Of a DNA stretch of 64,000 bases, positions 1 to 8,786 are shown in pieces. This DNA comes from CAMAVH01 sp036500145 (GTDB taxonomy: Bacteria; Pseudomonadota; Alphaproteobacteria; SMXQ01). The DNA is taken from contig DASYCO010000057.1 of the NCBI GenBank assembly GCA_036500145.1, forward strand, positions 1-64,000, written 5' to 3'. The notes under the pieces are model-generated. The model ran no database searches and was not told the origin of the DNA. It saw only the letters and a program-made list of their open reading frames with translations. Numbering within the stretch: the stretch's first letter is position 1; each line of letters starts with the position of its first letter. The translations under genes were made by a program, and so were the position numbers.

Positions 1-509
1 CGGCCTGGGAAGCCGGCAACATCCATCGCATCTACACCCGGGTCGAGCCGGGCTTCATCCGCGTCGATGCCGACGAGGTGACCTATCCGCTGCACATCAT
101 GCTGCGCTACCGGCTGGAGCGCGCGGTGCTGGGCGGCGACCTGGCGCTGGCCGACCTGCCGGGCGCCTGGAACGACGGTACGCGCGAACTGCTGGGCATC
201 GTGCCTCCGGACGATTCGGTGGGCTGCCTGCAGGACATCCATTGGCCCGATGGCGGCTGGGGCTACTTCCCGACCTATACCTTGGGCGCGCTGGCTGCGG
301 CCCAGCTCTTCGCCGCCGCCCGCCGCGCCAATCCAGGCCTGATGGACGCCATCGGCCGGGGCGATTTCGCCCCGCTGCTGGGCTGGCTGCGCGAAAACGT
401 ACACGGCAAGGGCTCGATCGCCACGACCGACGAGATCCTGGCCGAAGCCACGGGGGTGCCGCTGGGCGCCGCCGCCTTCAAAGCGCATCTGGAAAGCCGC
501 TACCTGTAG
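1..509 (+). CDS. Carboxypeptidase Taq (M32 metallopeptidase), C-terminal part
   Basis: This is the 3' end of a gene cut by the left edge; the reading frame is open from base 3 and ends at the TAG at 507-509. M32 carboxypeptidases are cytoplasmic zinc enzymes of about 500 residues that remove C-terminal amino acids, so about one third is present. The visible part carries family-typical stretches: RVEPGFIRVDADEVTYPLH, LQDIHWPDGGWGYFPTYTLG and a C-terminal helix bundle ending in ESRYL. The zinc-binding HEXXH lies upstream, outside the window, so catalytic competence cannot be judged. The DUF1272 gene follows after 15 bp. Confidence 0.9.
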   Translation, partial: AWEAGNIHRIYTRVEPGFIRVDADEVTYPLHIMLRYRLERAVLGGDLALADLPGAWNDGTRELLGIVPPDDSVGCLQDIHWPDGGWGYFPTYTLGALAAAQLFAAARRANPGLMDAIGRGDFAPLLGWLRENVHGKGSIATTDEILAEATGVPLGAAAFKAHLESRYL

Positions 510-524
510 GCGTAAGAGGGACTC

Positions 525-776
525 ATGCTTGACCTGCGCCCGAACTGCGAATGCTGCGACAAGGACCTGCCCAATGGCGCGTCCGACGCCCTGATCTGCA
601 CCTTCGAGTGCACGTTCTGCGCGGACTGCGCGCAAACGCGGTTGGGTGGCCATTGCCCGAACTGTGCCGGCGAACTGGTCAAGCGCCCGACTCGCCCCGA
701 GAAGGCGCTGGCCAAGTTCCCGGCCTCCACCAAGCGGGTCCGCAAGGATCACGAGGCCTGTCGGCAGGTCGCCTAG
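525..776 (+). CDS. DUF1272 family zinc-ribbon-like protein
   Basis: An 83-residue protein, cysteine-rich in its first 50 residues: CECCDK, then CTFECTFCADC, then CPNCAGELV. This spacing matches the small DUF1272 family, which is likely to bind zinc and has no known function. The C-terminal third (KRPTRPEKALAKFPAST) is basic and without cysteines. The ATG follows AAGAGGGACTC, a good ribosome binding site. It sits between the M32 peptidase and thrC on the same strand with gaps of 15 and 12 bp, so it is probably co-transcribed. Confidence 0.8.
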   Translation: MLDLRPNCECCDKDLPNGASDALICTFECTFCADCAQTRLGGHCPNCAGELVKRPTRPEKALAKFPASTKRVRKDHEACRQVA

Positions 777-788
777 CCGGAGTTCCCG

Positions 789-2216
789 TTGCGTTACATC
801 AGCACCCGCCACGGCTCGCAGGGCAATCCTGCGCCGCTTGGCTTCGAAGACATCATGCTTGCGGGTCTCGCCCGCGACGGCGGCCTGTATCTGCCTGCCG
901 AGTGGCCGAAGTTCAGCACCGCCGAGATCGCGGCGCTGAAGGGTCTCAGCTACACCGAGCTCGCCTTTCGCATCATGCAGCCGTTCGTCGGCGACGCGTT
1001 CGACGAAGCGACCTTCCGTCGGCTGATCGGCGAGGCCTATGCCTCGTTCGAGACACCCGAGGTCGCGCCGCTGAAGCCGCTGGGCGATTCAGGCCTGCAC
1101 CTGCTCGAACTGTTCCATGGCCCGACGCTCGCCTTCAAGGACGTGGCACTGCAGCTCCTCGGTCGTATGCTCGACCAGACGCTGACGGCGCGCGGCCAGC
1201 ACGCCACCATCGTCGGCGCCACCTCGGGCGACACCGGCTCGGCCGCCATCGAGGCCTGCCGCGGCCGCGAGGCCATCGACATCGTCATCCTCCATCCGAA
1301 GGGCCGCACCTCCGAGGTGCAGCGCCGCCAGATGACGACCGTGCTTGCCGACAACGTGCACAACGTCGCCGTCGAGGGCACCTTCGACGACTGCCAGGAC
1401 CTGCTGAAGGGACTGTTCAACGACATTCCCTTCCGCGACGAAGTGGCCCTGAGCGGCGTCAACTCGATCAACTGGGCGCGCATCCTGGGGCAGATCGCCT
1501 ATTACTTCGTGGCTGGGGCGGCGCTCGGCGCGCCCGACCGCAAGCTGCGCTTCGCCGTGCCGACCGGCAACTTCGGCAACATCTACGCGGGCTACGCGGC
1601 GCGCGCCATGGGCCTGCCCATCGAGCAGCTCGTGCTGGTCACCAACAGCAACGACATCCTGGCGCGCACCCTGGCCAGCGGCGAGATGCGCATCGGCGAA
1701 GTGGCGCCGACGCTCAGCCCGAGCATGGACATCCAGGTCGCCAGCAACTTCGAGCGCCTGCTGTTCGACCTCTACGGCCGCGACGGCAGGAAGCTCGCCG
1801 CCGAGATGGAGAGCTTCCGCAAGACCGGCGCGCTCGCCCTCGGGCCGAACCTGCTGGCCGAGGCGCGCCGCCTCTTCGCCGGCGCGCGCGTCGACGACGC
1901 CGAGACCGTCGCCACCATCGCCGAGATTTACGAAGCGACCGGCGAGATCCTCGATCCGCACACGGCGGTCGGCCTCGCCGGCGGGCGTGCGGCGGAGCAT
2001 GATCCGCATGTGCCCTCCATCGTTCTCGCGACCGCCCATCCGGCGAAGTTTCCCGACGCGGTGGAGAAGGCCATCGGCCAGCGCCCGGCGCTGCCGCCGC
2101 GCCTCGCCGACCTGATGACCAAGGAAGAGCGCATGACCGTGCTGCCCAACGACTTGGCCCCCCTGAAAGAATTCGTCCGCGCCCACGCGCGCGCGGCGCA
2201 ACGGAGTCCCGCATGA
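789..2216 (+). CDS. thrC: Threonine synthase
   Basis: A 475-residue PLP enzyme that converts O-phosphohomoserine to threonine, the last step of threonine synthesis. The start is a TTG giving MRYISTRHGS, which matches the usual start of the family; no ATG lies nearby in frame. The PLP lysine is seen in GPTLAFKDVALQ (K117), and TSGDTGSAA is the phosphate-binding loop. NSINWARILGQ and PTGNFGNIYAG are further signatures of the long bacterial/fungal class of ThrC. The gene overlaps the next by 4 bp (ATGA), so it is translationally coupled to the M16 peptidase. Homoserine kinase (thrB), the preceding step, lies 6.5 kb away on the other strand. Confidence 0.96.
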   Translation: MRYISTRHGSQGNPAPLGFEDIMLAGLARDGGLYLPAEWPKFSTAEIAALKGLSYTELAFRIMQPFVGDAFDEATFRRLIGEAYASFETPEVAPLKPLGDSGLHLLELFHGPTLAFKDVALQLLGRMLDQTLTARGQHATIVGATSGDTGSAAIEACRGREAIDIVILHPKGRTSEVQRRQMTTVLADNVHNVAVEGTFDDCQDLLKGLFNDIPFRDEVALSGVNSINWARILGQIAYYFVAGAALGAPDRKLRFAVPTGNFGNIYAGYAARAMGLPIEQLVLVTNSNDILARTLASGEMRIGEVAPTLSPSMDIQVASNFERLLFDLYGRDGRKLAAEMESFRKTGALALGPNLLAEARRLFAGARVDDAETVATIAEIYEATGEILDPHTAVGLAGGRAAEHDPHVPSIVLATAHPAKFPDAVEKAIGQRPALPPRLADLMTKEERMTVLPNDLAPLKEFVRAHARAAQRSPA

Positions 2217-3469
2217 GCGTCCGCATCACCACCCTGCCGAGCGGCCTGCGCGTCGTCACCGACCACATTCCCCATGTGGAATCGGCGGCGGTCGGCGTCT
2301 GGGTCAACGTCGGCGCGCGCCATGAAGCGGCCGAGATCAACGGCGTCGCCCATCTGCTCGAGCATATGGCCTTCAAGGGCACTGAGAAGCGCGACGCGCG
2401 GCGCATCGCCGAGGAGATCGAAGCGGTCGGCGGCAGCCTGAACGCCTACACCTCGCGCGAAAACACCGCCTACTTCGCCCGCGTGCTGAAGGGCGACGTG
2501 CCGCTCGCCGTCGACATCCTGTCGGACATCCTGCAGAACTCGACCTTCGACGAGACGGAGCTGACGCGGGAGCGTGCCGTCATCATCCAGGAGATCGGCC
2601 AGAGCTTCGACACGCCGGAAGACGTGATCTTCGACCAGTTCCAGGAAGTGCTCTATCCCGAGCAGCCGCTCGGCCGCCCGATCCTCGGCTCGGAAGCGCT
2701 GATCAACACGATCCCGCGCGCCGAGATCGCCAGCTACATGAAGCAGAACTACATGGCGTCCGGCATGGTGCTGGCGGCGGCGGGCAACGTCGATCATGCC
2801 GCCCTGGTGGCCCAGGCCGAAGGCGCCTTCACCGAGATCGGCCGGGGCGCGCCGCCCAAGGCCATCGCGGCGCGCTACGCCGGCGGCGAGCGCTATGAGA
2901 ACCGCGACCTCGAGCAGGTCCATCTCGTGCTCGGCTTCGACGGCGTCGCCTACGGCGATCCAGACTACTACGCCATGAGCGTGCTGGCCTACCTGCTGGG
3001 CGGCGGCATGTCGTCGCGCCTGTTCCAGGAGATCCGCGAGAAGCGCGGCCTCGTCTACAGCATCTACAGCTTCACCTCGTCCTACCACGACGGCGGCAAC
3101 TTCGGCGTCTATGCCGGCACCGGCGAGAAGGAAGTGGACGAGCTGGTGCCCGTGCTCTGCGACGAGATCAACAAGGTCGCCGTCGCCATCGACGCCGACG
3201 AGCTGGAGCGCACCAAGGCGCAGATGAGGGCCGGCCTGCTGATGTCGCTGGAAAGCACGTCGTCGCGCTGCGAGCGCCTGGCGCAGAACATGGTCATCTA
3301 CGGCCGCATCTTCACCTACCAGGAAATCATCGAGAAGATCGACGCGGTCGACGAGGCCGCGGTGATGCGCGCCGCGCAGCGGATGCTGCGCAGCAAGCCG
3401 ACCGTCGCCGCTCTCGGCCCGGTCGGCCGCCTGGAACGCATGGCGCCGATCTCCGCGCGCTTCTCCTAG
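2213..3469 (+). CDS. M16 family zinc metallopeptidase (processing-peptidase-like)
   Basis: A 418-residue protein with the inverted zinc motif HLLEHM (H47, E50, H51), and the distal glutamate expected in ERAVIIQEIGQ about 75 residues later. The length and both M16 halves (N-terminal catalytic; C-terminal LGGGMSSRLFQEIREKRGL with its glycine-rich loop) match the bacterial single-chain relatives of mitochondrial processing peptidase. There is no signal peptide, so it is likely cytoplasmic. The ATG overlaps the thrC stop. The thrC-M16-GNAT order recurs in alphaproteobacteria (from memory). Substrate unknown. Confidence 0.93.
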   Translation: MSVRITTLPSGLRVVTDHIPHVESAAVGVWVNVGARHEAAEINGVAHLLEHMAFKGTEKRDARRIAEEIEAVGGSLNAYTSRENTAYFARVLKGDVPLAVDILSDILQNSTFDETELTRERAVIIQEIGQSFDTPEDVIFDQFQEVLYPEQPLGRPILGSEALINTIPRAEIASYMKQNYMASGMVLAAAGNVDHAALVAQAEGAFTEIGRGAPPKAIAARYAGGERYENRDLEQVHLVLGFDGVAYGDPDYYAMSVLAYLLGGGMSSRLFQEIREKRGLVYSIYSFTSSYHDGGNFGVYAGTGEKEVDELVPVLCDEINKVAVAIDADELERTKAQMRAGLLMSLESTSSRCERLAQNMVIYGRIFTYQEIIEKIDAVDEAAVMRAAQRMLRSKPTVAALGPVGRLERMAPISARFS

Positions 3470-3540
3470 GGGAAGCCGCGCGGCGGAAGGCGCCGCTGCC
3501 GCTATCGTTTGTGCCTGTCGCTTTTCGAGGAGAACGCGAC

Positions 3541-4245
3541 GTGTTCGGTCTGCTGCGCCGCCTGGTCCCGATGCCCGATGTCCGCCTGACCGGCGGCAAG
3601 GTCATGCTGCGCCCGCCGCGCGACGGCGACTTCGCGCAATGGGCCGGCCTGCGGCGCGCCTCGCGCGACTTCCTGGTGCCCTGGGAGCCGACTTGGCCGC
3701 GCGACGCGCTGATGCGCGGCTGCTGGCGGCGGCGCCTGCGCCACTACGCCGACGAATGGCACCTCGGCGCCAGCTACAGCTTCATGATCTTCAGCCGGGA
3801 CGACGGCGCGATGCTCGGCGGCATCACGCTCAGCAACGTGCGGCGCGGCGTCGCCCAGGCCGGCACCATCGGCTACTGGGTCGGCGAGTCGCACGCGCGC
3901 AAGGGCGTCATGACCGAGGCGGTCGGGCTGATGCTACGCTTCGCCTTCGAGGAGCTGGGCCTGCACCGCGTCGAGGCGGCCTGCCTGCCGCACAACGCGG
4001 CGAGCCGCGGCCTGCTGCGCAAGTGCGGGTTCCAGGAAGAAGGCTATGCGGCGCAGTACCTGAAGATCAACGGATCGTGGCGCGATCATGTGCTCTATGC
4101 CCACCTGCAGCCCGTCGCTTCGGCGAGCGCGTCGCAGGGCAGCGGACTGCTCGGGGCTCAGGCGTGGCCGGCGTCGCCCGACAGCATGGCGCCGTCGACG
4201 CCCAGCTTGGCGAGCGCCCTGTCCCACTTGGTATCGAGGTCGTGA
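3541..4245 (+). CDS. GNAT N-acetyltransferase, RimJ/RimL type
   Basis: I take the GTG at 3541 (VFGLLRRLVP) because it follows a strong GAGGAGAA site; an upstream GTG at 3511 has none. The fold is seen from LTGGKVMLRPPRDGDF (beta 1) through GTIGYWVGESHARKGVMTEA (acetyl-CoA loop) to HRVEAACLPHNAASRGLLRK and CGFQEEGYAAQYLKINGSWR, the RimJ/RimL signature for ribosomal-protein or small-molecule N-acetylation. The family normally ends near DHVLYAHL. Here the frame runs on for about 45 low-complexity residues that are antisense to the 3' end of yqgE, an 88 bp convergent overlap. The tail may be an extension after loss of an older stop. Confidence 0.88.
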   Translation: MFGLLRRLVPMPDVRLTGGKVMLRPPRDGDFAQWAGLRRASRDFLVPWEPTWPRDALMRGCWRRRLRHYADEWHLGASYSFMIFSRDDGAMLGGITLSNVRRGVAQAGTIGYWVGESHARKGVMTEAVGLMLRFAFEELGLHRVEAACLPHNAASRGLLRKCGFQEEGYAAQYLKINGSWRDHVLYAHLQPVASASASQGSGLLGAQAWPASPDSMAPSTPSLASALSHLVSRS

Positions 4246-4739
4246 TCGAAGATCAGGCCTTCGTCGGCGGGCGCGTTGAGCCAGCCGTTGGCCTGGATTT
4301 CGGCGTCGAGCTGGCCCGGGCCCCAGCCGGCATAGCCGAGCATGAGCAGCTTGCGGCGCGGGCCGCCGCCGGCGGCGATCTCCTTCAGGATGTCGAGCGT
4401 CGCCGTCAGGCCGACATGGTGGTCGACCAGCAGGGTCGCGTCCTGCAGGTAGTCGGCGCTGTGCAGCACGAAGCCGCGCCCGGTCTCGACCGGGCCGCCG
4501 AACAGCACGTTGATCGGGTCGGCTTTCTCCGCCGGCACGATCTTCAGCTGGTTCAGGAGGTCGGGGAAGCTCGGGCGCTCGACGCCCTTGTTGAGCACCA
4601 GGCCCATGGCCCCGTCGGCGTTGTGGGCGCACAGATAGATCACCGCGTGGGCGAAGCGCGGGTCGGTCATCTGCGGCATGGCGATCAGCAGCTGTCCCGC
4701 CAGGTAGCCGTTCTCTGCGGGCGTCGTTTGTTTCGGCAT
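4158..4739 (-). CDS. YqgE/AlgH family protein (UPF0301)
   Basis: A 193-residue protein with the whole YqgE/AlgH domain: GYLAGQLLIAMPQMTDPRFA at the start, HNADGAMGLVLNK, LFGGPVETGRGFVLHS, and LGYAGWGPGQLDAEIQANGW. The molecular role is not firmly known; the domain was first linked to alginate regulation in Pseudomonas. It is divergent from the dsbD-like gene with about 107 bp between them, and its last 88 bp overlap the convergent GNAT gene. The ATG start agrees with homologues. Confidence 0.93.
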   Translation of the reverse strand: MPKQTTPAENGYLAGQLLIAMPQMTDPRFAHAVIYLCAHNADGAMGLVLNKGVERPSFPDLLNQLKIVPAEKADPINVLFGGPVETGRGFVLHSADYLQDATLLVDHHVGLTATLDILKEIAAGGGPRRKLLMLGYAGWGPGQLDAEIQANGWLNAPADEGLIFDHDLDTKWDRALAKLGVDGAMLSGDAGHA

Positions 4740-4846
4740 GCCCCAAACGTGGGGCGGAAATCCGCCGATGGCAAGTGTCTGGGGTCTGACAAAGACGTGA
4801 AACCTTTGCCCGCGCGGGAACCCGCCTTGGGGATTAGATTGCGCCC

Positions 4847-7180
4847 ATGATCCAGGATTTCGAGACGGCCCCCCGGTTTTTCCCAGTTTTCCGGCGCTGG
4901 CGCGCGGCGACGGCGATCTTCGCCGTGGCGCTGCCGCTGCTCGCGGCGCTGGCGGCCGACCCGGCGGCGGCCCAGTCGCGCGCCCGTTCCCGCGCGCCGG
5001 TGGAGCCGGGCGGAGCGGGGCCGAGCTTCAGCATCTCGCCGGCCGAATCGATGCCGGCCAGTCCCAAGACCGCGGTGCAGACCATCTCCATCGCCGAATC
5101 CGGCTGGGCCAGGAACGACCATGCCCAGGCGCGGCTGATCTCCGGCGTCACCACGGCGGGCACGGAGGGCGATGCGAAGGCCATTCCGCTCGGCCTCGAA
5201 TTCAAGATGGCGCCGGAGTGGAAGCTCTACTGGCGCACGCCGGGCGACGCCGGCTATCCGCCGCGCGTCGACTGGTCGGGCTCGCACAACCTCGGCAAGG
5301 CGGAATTCTCCTGGCCGGCGCCCGAGCGCTACACGATCTTCGGCCTCAACACCTTCGTCTATCACAACGCGGTGGTGCTGCCGTTCGCCATCACGCCCGA
5401 GACGCCGGGCGAGCCGGTGATGCTGCGCGGCAAGCTCGAATACCTGCTCTGCGACAAGATCTGCATTCCCTACGAAGGCACATTGGCGCTCGATCTGCCG
5501 GCCGGGCCGCCCGAGGCGACGGACCATGCGGCCGCCATCGACGCCGCCGTACGCAAGGTGCCGCGCCTGGTCGCGAATGCCCCCGGCGAAGCGCTCGCCA
5601 TCGAACATGCGGCGCTGACGCCGGAAGATGGCGGCCTGATGCTCGAAGTGCTGGCGCGTGGCGACCGCCCCTTCGCCAAGCCGGACGTCATCGTCGAAGG
5701 CCCGGCGCCGCTCACCTTCGGCGCGCCGCAGGCGGTCAGCTTCTCCGACGGCGGCCGCCTTGCGCTCCTGCGCCTGCCCGTCGGCGTCGTCGGCCATGCG
5801 GCCGCGCCCGCCGGGCAATCCGCCAACGAAGGCGTGCCCGACAATCCGATCCTGACGCTCACCCTGCTCGACGGCGACCGCGCCATCGAGCAGGACGTGG
5901 CGGCGCCGCTGTCGGATGCGCGGGCGCCGGCGCGCCTGCTCGCGATCCTCGGCCTCGCCCTGCTCGGCGGCCTGATCCTGAACCTCATGCCTTGCGTGCT
6001 GCCGGTCCTGTCGCTGAAGCTGATGGGCGCGGTGCGCGCCGCCGGCTACGCCACGCGCGACCTGCGCCTCAGCTTCCTCGCCACGGCGGCGGGCATTCTC
6101 GCGGCCTTCCTCGTCCTCGCGGGGGGCGCCGTGGCGCTGAAAGCCACAGGCCTCGCGGTCGGCTGGGGCATCCAGTTCCAGCAGCCGGTCTTCCTCGCCG
6201 CCATGGCCTTCGTGCTGACGCTCTTCGCCTGCAGCCTGTGGGGCGTCTTCGCCATCCGTCTGCCGGGCGGCATCATGGACGCGGCGAACCGCGCCTCGGA
6301 TCAAAGCCAATGGGGCGGCAAGGCGCTGGCCGGCGCCTTCTTCACCGGCGTGTTCGCCACCTTGCTGGCGACGCCCTGCTCGGCGCCCTTCCTCGGCACG
6401 GCAGTCGGCTTCGCCCTGACGCGCGGACCCGCCGAGATCGTCGCCGTCTTCGTCGCCCTCGGCCTCGGCCTTGCCGCGCCCTATCTGCTGGTCGCCGCCG
6501 TGCCGCGTCTTGCGCGCCTGCTGCCGCGCCCCGGCGCCTGGATGGCCTGGCTCTGCCGCTTCCTGGCGCTGATCCTCGCCGCCACCGCCGTCTGGCTGCT
6601 CTCCGTGCTTGCCGCGCAGACCGGGCTGGCCGCGGCGATCCTGGGCGGGCTGGCGCTCATCGGCGTCGCCGCCGTGCTGACGCTGAAGTCCGTCGCGCGC
6701 GAAGGCTCGGTCCTGCGCCGCGCCGCCTGGCCTTGCGTCGGCGGCCTCGCCGTGGCGCTCGCCGTGGTGGCGCTCACCGCGAAGCCGGATGCGCCGCGCG
6801 CCATGGTCGCCGACCTGCACTGGCAGCCGTTCGACCGCGTGCAGGTCATCAACGCGGTCGCCACCGGCAAGACGGTGCTGGTCGACGTCACCGCCGACTG
6901 GTGCGCCACCTGCCAGGTGAACAAGAAGCTGGTGCTCGACCGCGGCGACGTGCGCGGCCGCATCGCCGACGGCGACGTCATCGCCATGCGCGCCGACTGG
7001 ACGCGGCCGGACGACGCCATCGCCGGCTATCTCGCCGGCTTCGGCCGCTACGGCATTCCCTTCAACGTCGTCTACGGCCCCGGCGCGCCAGCCGGCCTGG
7101 TGCTTTCCGAGCTGCTGACGGCGAAGGAGGTGCTGGCCGCCCTCGACAAGGCCGGCAGCGCCGGCATCGCGTCGAGATGA
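4847..7180 (+). CDS. DsbD/ScsB-like thiol:disulfide interchange protein
   Basis: A 777-residue inner-membrane protein with three parts. Residues 17-43 are a signal/anchor segment. About 70-290 form a periplasmic DsbD N-terminal (DsbC-like) domain with LEYLLCDKICIPYEG, which holds a Cys pair. About 365-650 are a CcdA-like block of around eight membrane helices with the paired cysteines in NLMPCVLPVLS and LLATPCSAPFLG. The C-terminal thioredoxin domain carries WCATC. This layout moves electrons from cytoplasmic thioredoxin to periplasmic partners for disulfide reduction or cytochrome c maturation. The large N-terminal domain resembles ScsB more than E. coli DsbD. A peroxiredoxin gene follows after 70 bp, which may be functionally linked. 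Confidence 0.9.
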   Translation: MIQDFETAPRFFPVFRRWRAATAIFAVALPLLAALAADPAAAQSRARSRAPVEPGGAGPSFSISPAESMPASPKTAVQTISIAESGWARNDHAQARLISGVTTAGTEGDAKAIPLGLEFKMAPEWKLYWRTPGDAGYPPRVDWSGSHNLGKAEFSWPAPERYTIFGLNTFVYHNAVVLPFAITPETPGEPVMLRGKLEYLLCDKICIPYEGTLALDLPAGPPEATDHAAAIDAAVRKVPRLVANAPGEALAIEHAALTPEDGGLMLEVLARGDRPFAKPDVIVEGPAPLTFGAPQAVSFSDGGRLALLRLPVGVVGHAAAPAGQSANEGVPDNPILTLTLLDGDRAIEQDVAAPLSDARAPARLLAILGLALLGGLILNLMPCVLPVLSLKLMGAVRAAGYATRDLRLSFLATAAGILAAFLVLAGGAVALKATGLAVGWGIQFQQPVFLAAMAFVLTLFACSLWGVFAIRLPGGIMDAANRASDQSQWGGKALAGAFFTGVFATLLATPCSAPFLGTAVGFALTRGPAEIVAVFVALGLGLAAPYLLVAAVPRLARLLPRPGAWMAWLCRFLALILAATAVWLLSVLAAQTGLAAAILGGLALIGVAAVLTLKSVAREGSVLRRAAWPCVGGLAVALAVVALTAKPDAPRAMVADLHWQPFDRVQVINAVATGKTVLVDVTADWCATCQVNKKLVLDRGDVRGRIADGDVIAMRADWTRPDDAIAGYLAGFGRYGIPFNVVYGPGAPAGLVLSELLTAKEVLAALDKAGSAGIASR

Positions 7181-7250
7181 GCCGATTTGACCATCTAGCC
7201 TGCCTCGCCTATCAATAGACCTCGCGAATCAACCAGGAGAGAGAACCCCC

Positions 7251-7733
7251 ATGACCATCAAAGTGGGCGACAAGATTCCGGCCGTGACCCTGCAGCAGAA
7301 GACCGCCGAAGGCGTCACCCCGATCACCACCGACGAGCTGTTCAAGGGCAAGCGCGTCGTCCTGTTCGCCGTGCCCGGCGCCTTCACGCCGACCTGCTCG
7401 GCCAAGCACCTGCCGAGCTTCGTGCAGCATGCCGCCGACCTGAAGGGCAAGGGCATCGACACCGTCGCCTGCGTGTCGGTCAACGACGCCTTCGTGATGG
7501 ACGCCTGGGGCAAGGCGCAGAGCGCCGACGGCAAGGTTGTGATGCTGGCCGACGGCTCGGCCCATTTCGCCAAGGCGCTCGGCCTCGACCTCGACCTGAT
7601 GGACAAGGGCCTCGGCGTCCGCTCGCAGCGCTACGCCATGGTCGTCAAGGACGGCACGGTGGAGAAGCTGTTCGTCGAAGCGCCCGGCAAGTACGAAGTC
7701 TCGTCGGCCGAATATGTGCTGAGCCAGCTCTAA
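7251..7733 (+). CDS. Peroxiredoxin, Prx5/AhpE-like
   Basis: A 160-residue thiol peroxidase of the Prx5 class. The peroxidatic cysteine is C49 in VPGAFTPTCSAKHLPSF, followed by the family-typical VACVSVNDAFVMDAWGK, and GVRSQRYAMVVKDGTV near the end. It reduces hydrogen and alkyl peroxides in the cytoplasm. A second cysteine lies in VACVS, so an atypical 2-Cys cycle is possible but not shown. A good site (AGGAGAGAGA) precedes the ATG. A rho-independent terminator lies just after the stop. Confidence 0.95.
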   Translation: MTIKVGDKIPAVTLQQKTAEGVTPITTDELFKGKRVVLFAVPGAFTPTCSAKHLPSFVQHAADLKGKGIDTVACVSVNDAFVMDAWGKAQSADGKVVMLADGSAHFAKALGLDLDLMDKGLGVRSQRYAMVVKDGTVEKLFVEAPGKYEVSSAEYVLSQL

Positions 7734-7753
7734 GTCTTCGAGCCTTGCGAATG

Positions 7754-7784
7754 AAAACGGGGGCCTTCTGGCCCCCGTTTTTCT
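7754..7784 (+). terminator. Rho-independent terminator after peroxiredoxin gene
   Basis: A perfect stem CGGGGGCC / GGCCCCCG with a TTCT loop, preceded by AAAA and followed by TTTTTCTTT. It ends the peroxiredoxin transcript and, read from the other strand, could also stop the convergent lipoprotein gene. Confidence 0.85.
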
Positions 7785-7790
7785 TTGCGC

Positions 7791-8297
7791 CTACCAGTCG
7801 CGCCGGTCGCTCCGCAGCGACCTGTCGGCGGGATCGTCCAGCGCGCGCTGCGCGATGTCGCAGCGTTCGCGCGGATTGGCCGTGGCGTTGACCGCCGCGT
7901 GCAGCGGAACGTCTGTCCCGCGCTCATAGACCACCACATGGTCGTGATGGCCGACGCCGCCATGTTCGTAGAGCAGGACGAAGCGCTGGCCGCGCCGCGC
8001 GCCCTGGACGAAGCGCCGGTCAGGGCCGGAGAGGCTGGCGAACTTCACGTCGCCCACATAGTAGAATTCGTCGCGCCGCGCGATGCCGGTTCCGCCGGTG
8101 AGCACGGTCACGTCGGAGAAGCGCGAGACGAGATCCTTGCCGATCTCGGCCGGCATGGCGTCCAGCGAGTCGAAGGTTTCGTCGACGTTGGTCAAAGGGC
8201 AGGGCGGCGGGCTCGGCGCGGCGCTGATGCCGGCGCTGCGCGTGGAGCAGGCGGAGAGGGCGAGCAGGACGAGAAGGGACGAACGGGAAAGCGGCAT
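7791..8297 (-). CDS. Hypothetical lipoprotein
   Basis: A 168-residue protein I do not recognise. It starts with a short lipoprotein signal peptide whose lipobox is LSAC (Cys16), so the mature protein is probably anchored in the cell envelope. After a Ser/Pro-rich linker come SDVTVLTGGTGIARRDEFYY and YEHGGVGHHDHVVVYER, with a notable H-rich turn (HGGVGHHDH) that could bind metal; this is a guess. The C-terminus is charged (DRSLRSDRRDW). It lies downstream of rnhA on the same strand with an 18 bp gap and may be the last gene of the ispH-thrB-rnhA run. Confidence 0.7.
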   Translation of the reverse strand: MPLSRSSLLVLLALSACSTRSAGISAAPSPPPCPLTNVDETFDSLDAMPAEIGKDLVSRFSDVTVLTGGTGIARRDEFYYVGDVKFASLSGPDRRFVQGARRGQRFVLLYEHGGVGHHDHVVVYERGTDVPLHAAVNATANPRERCDIAQRALDDPADRSLRSDRRDW

Positions 8298-8315
8298 TCT
8301 TCGACCCTTCCAGGG

Positions 8316-8786
8316 TTAGGCGCTTGTCCCGCTTCTCAGTTCGGCGATGGCGGCGCGCGCCAGCGCGTCGGCGCGTTCGTTCTCGGGATGGCCGGCGTGG
8401 CCCTTCACCCAGTGCCAGCGCACCTCGTGCTGCAGCGCGGCGGCTTCGAGGCGCTGCCAGAGGTCGACGTTCTTCACCGGCTTCTTGTCGGCGGTCTTCC
8501 AGCCGTTCTTCTTCCAGCCGTGTATCCAGCTGGTGATGCCCTGGCGCAGATATTGGCTGTCGGTGTAGAGATCGATGGTCAGCGGCCGCTTGAGGCTTTC
8601 GAGCGCGGCGATGGCGGCCATCATCTCCATACGGTTGTTGGTGGTCTGCGCCTCGCCGCCCTTGAGGTCCTTCTCCTGGCCGCGCCAGCGCAGCACCACG
8701 CCCCAGCCGCCCGGGCCGGGATTGCCGCTGCAGGCGCCGTCGGTGTAGGCCTCGACGGTGCCGGTGGCGTCAGTGTCCTCAGTCAA
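8316..8786 (-). CDS. rnhA: Ribonuclease HI
   Basis: A 156-residue enzyme that cuts the RNA strand of RNA-DNA hybrids. All four acidic catalytic positions are visible: D in YTDGACSGNPGPGG, E in NNRMEMMAAI, D in LYTDSQYL, and D in ERADALAR; the histidine in HWVKGHAGHPENERA is also present. The 5' end overlaps thrB by 8 bp, so the two are translationally coupled. The ispH-thrB-rnhA order is a known alphaproteobacterial arrangement (from memory). A second RNase H, rnhB, lies at 35.7 kb. Confidence 0.97.
   Translation of the reverse strand: MTEDTDATGTVEAYTDGACSGNPGPGGWGVVLRWRGQEKDLKGGEAQTTNNRMEMMAAIAALESLKRPLTIDLYTDSQYLRQGITSWIHGWKKNGWKTADKKPVKNVDLWQRLEAAALQHEVRWHWVKGHAGHPENERADALARAAIAELRSGTSA

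Noticed and set aside
1089..2201. Long minus-strand ORF antisense to thrC
   Set aside because: It mirrors the codon bias of thrC; composition is Arg/Ala/Gly/Val-rich without motifs, while thrC has clear catalytic motifs.
4685..6820. 711-codon minus-strand ORF antisense to the dsbD-like gene
   Set aside because: Low-complexity Arg/Gly/Gln/Glu composition, typical of third-position GC bias on the opposite strand.
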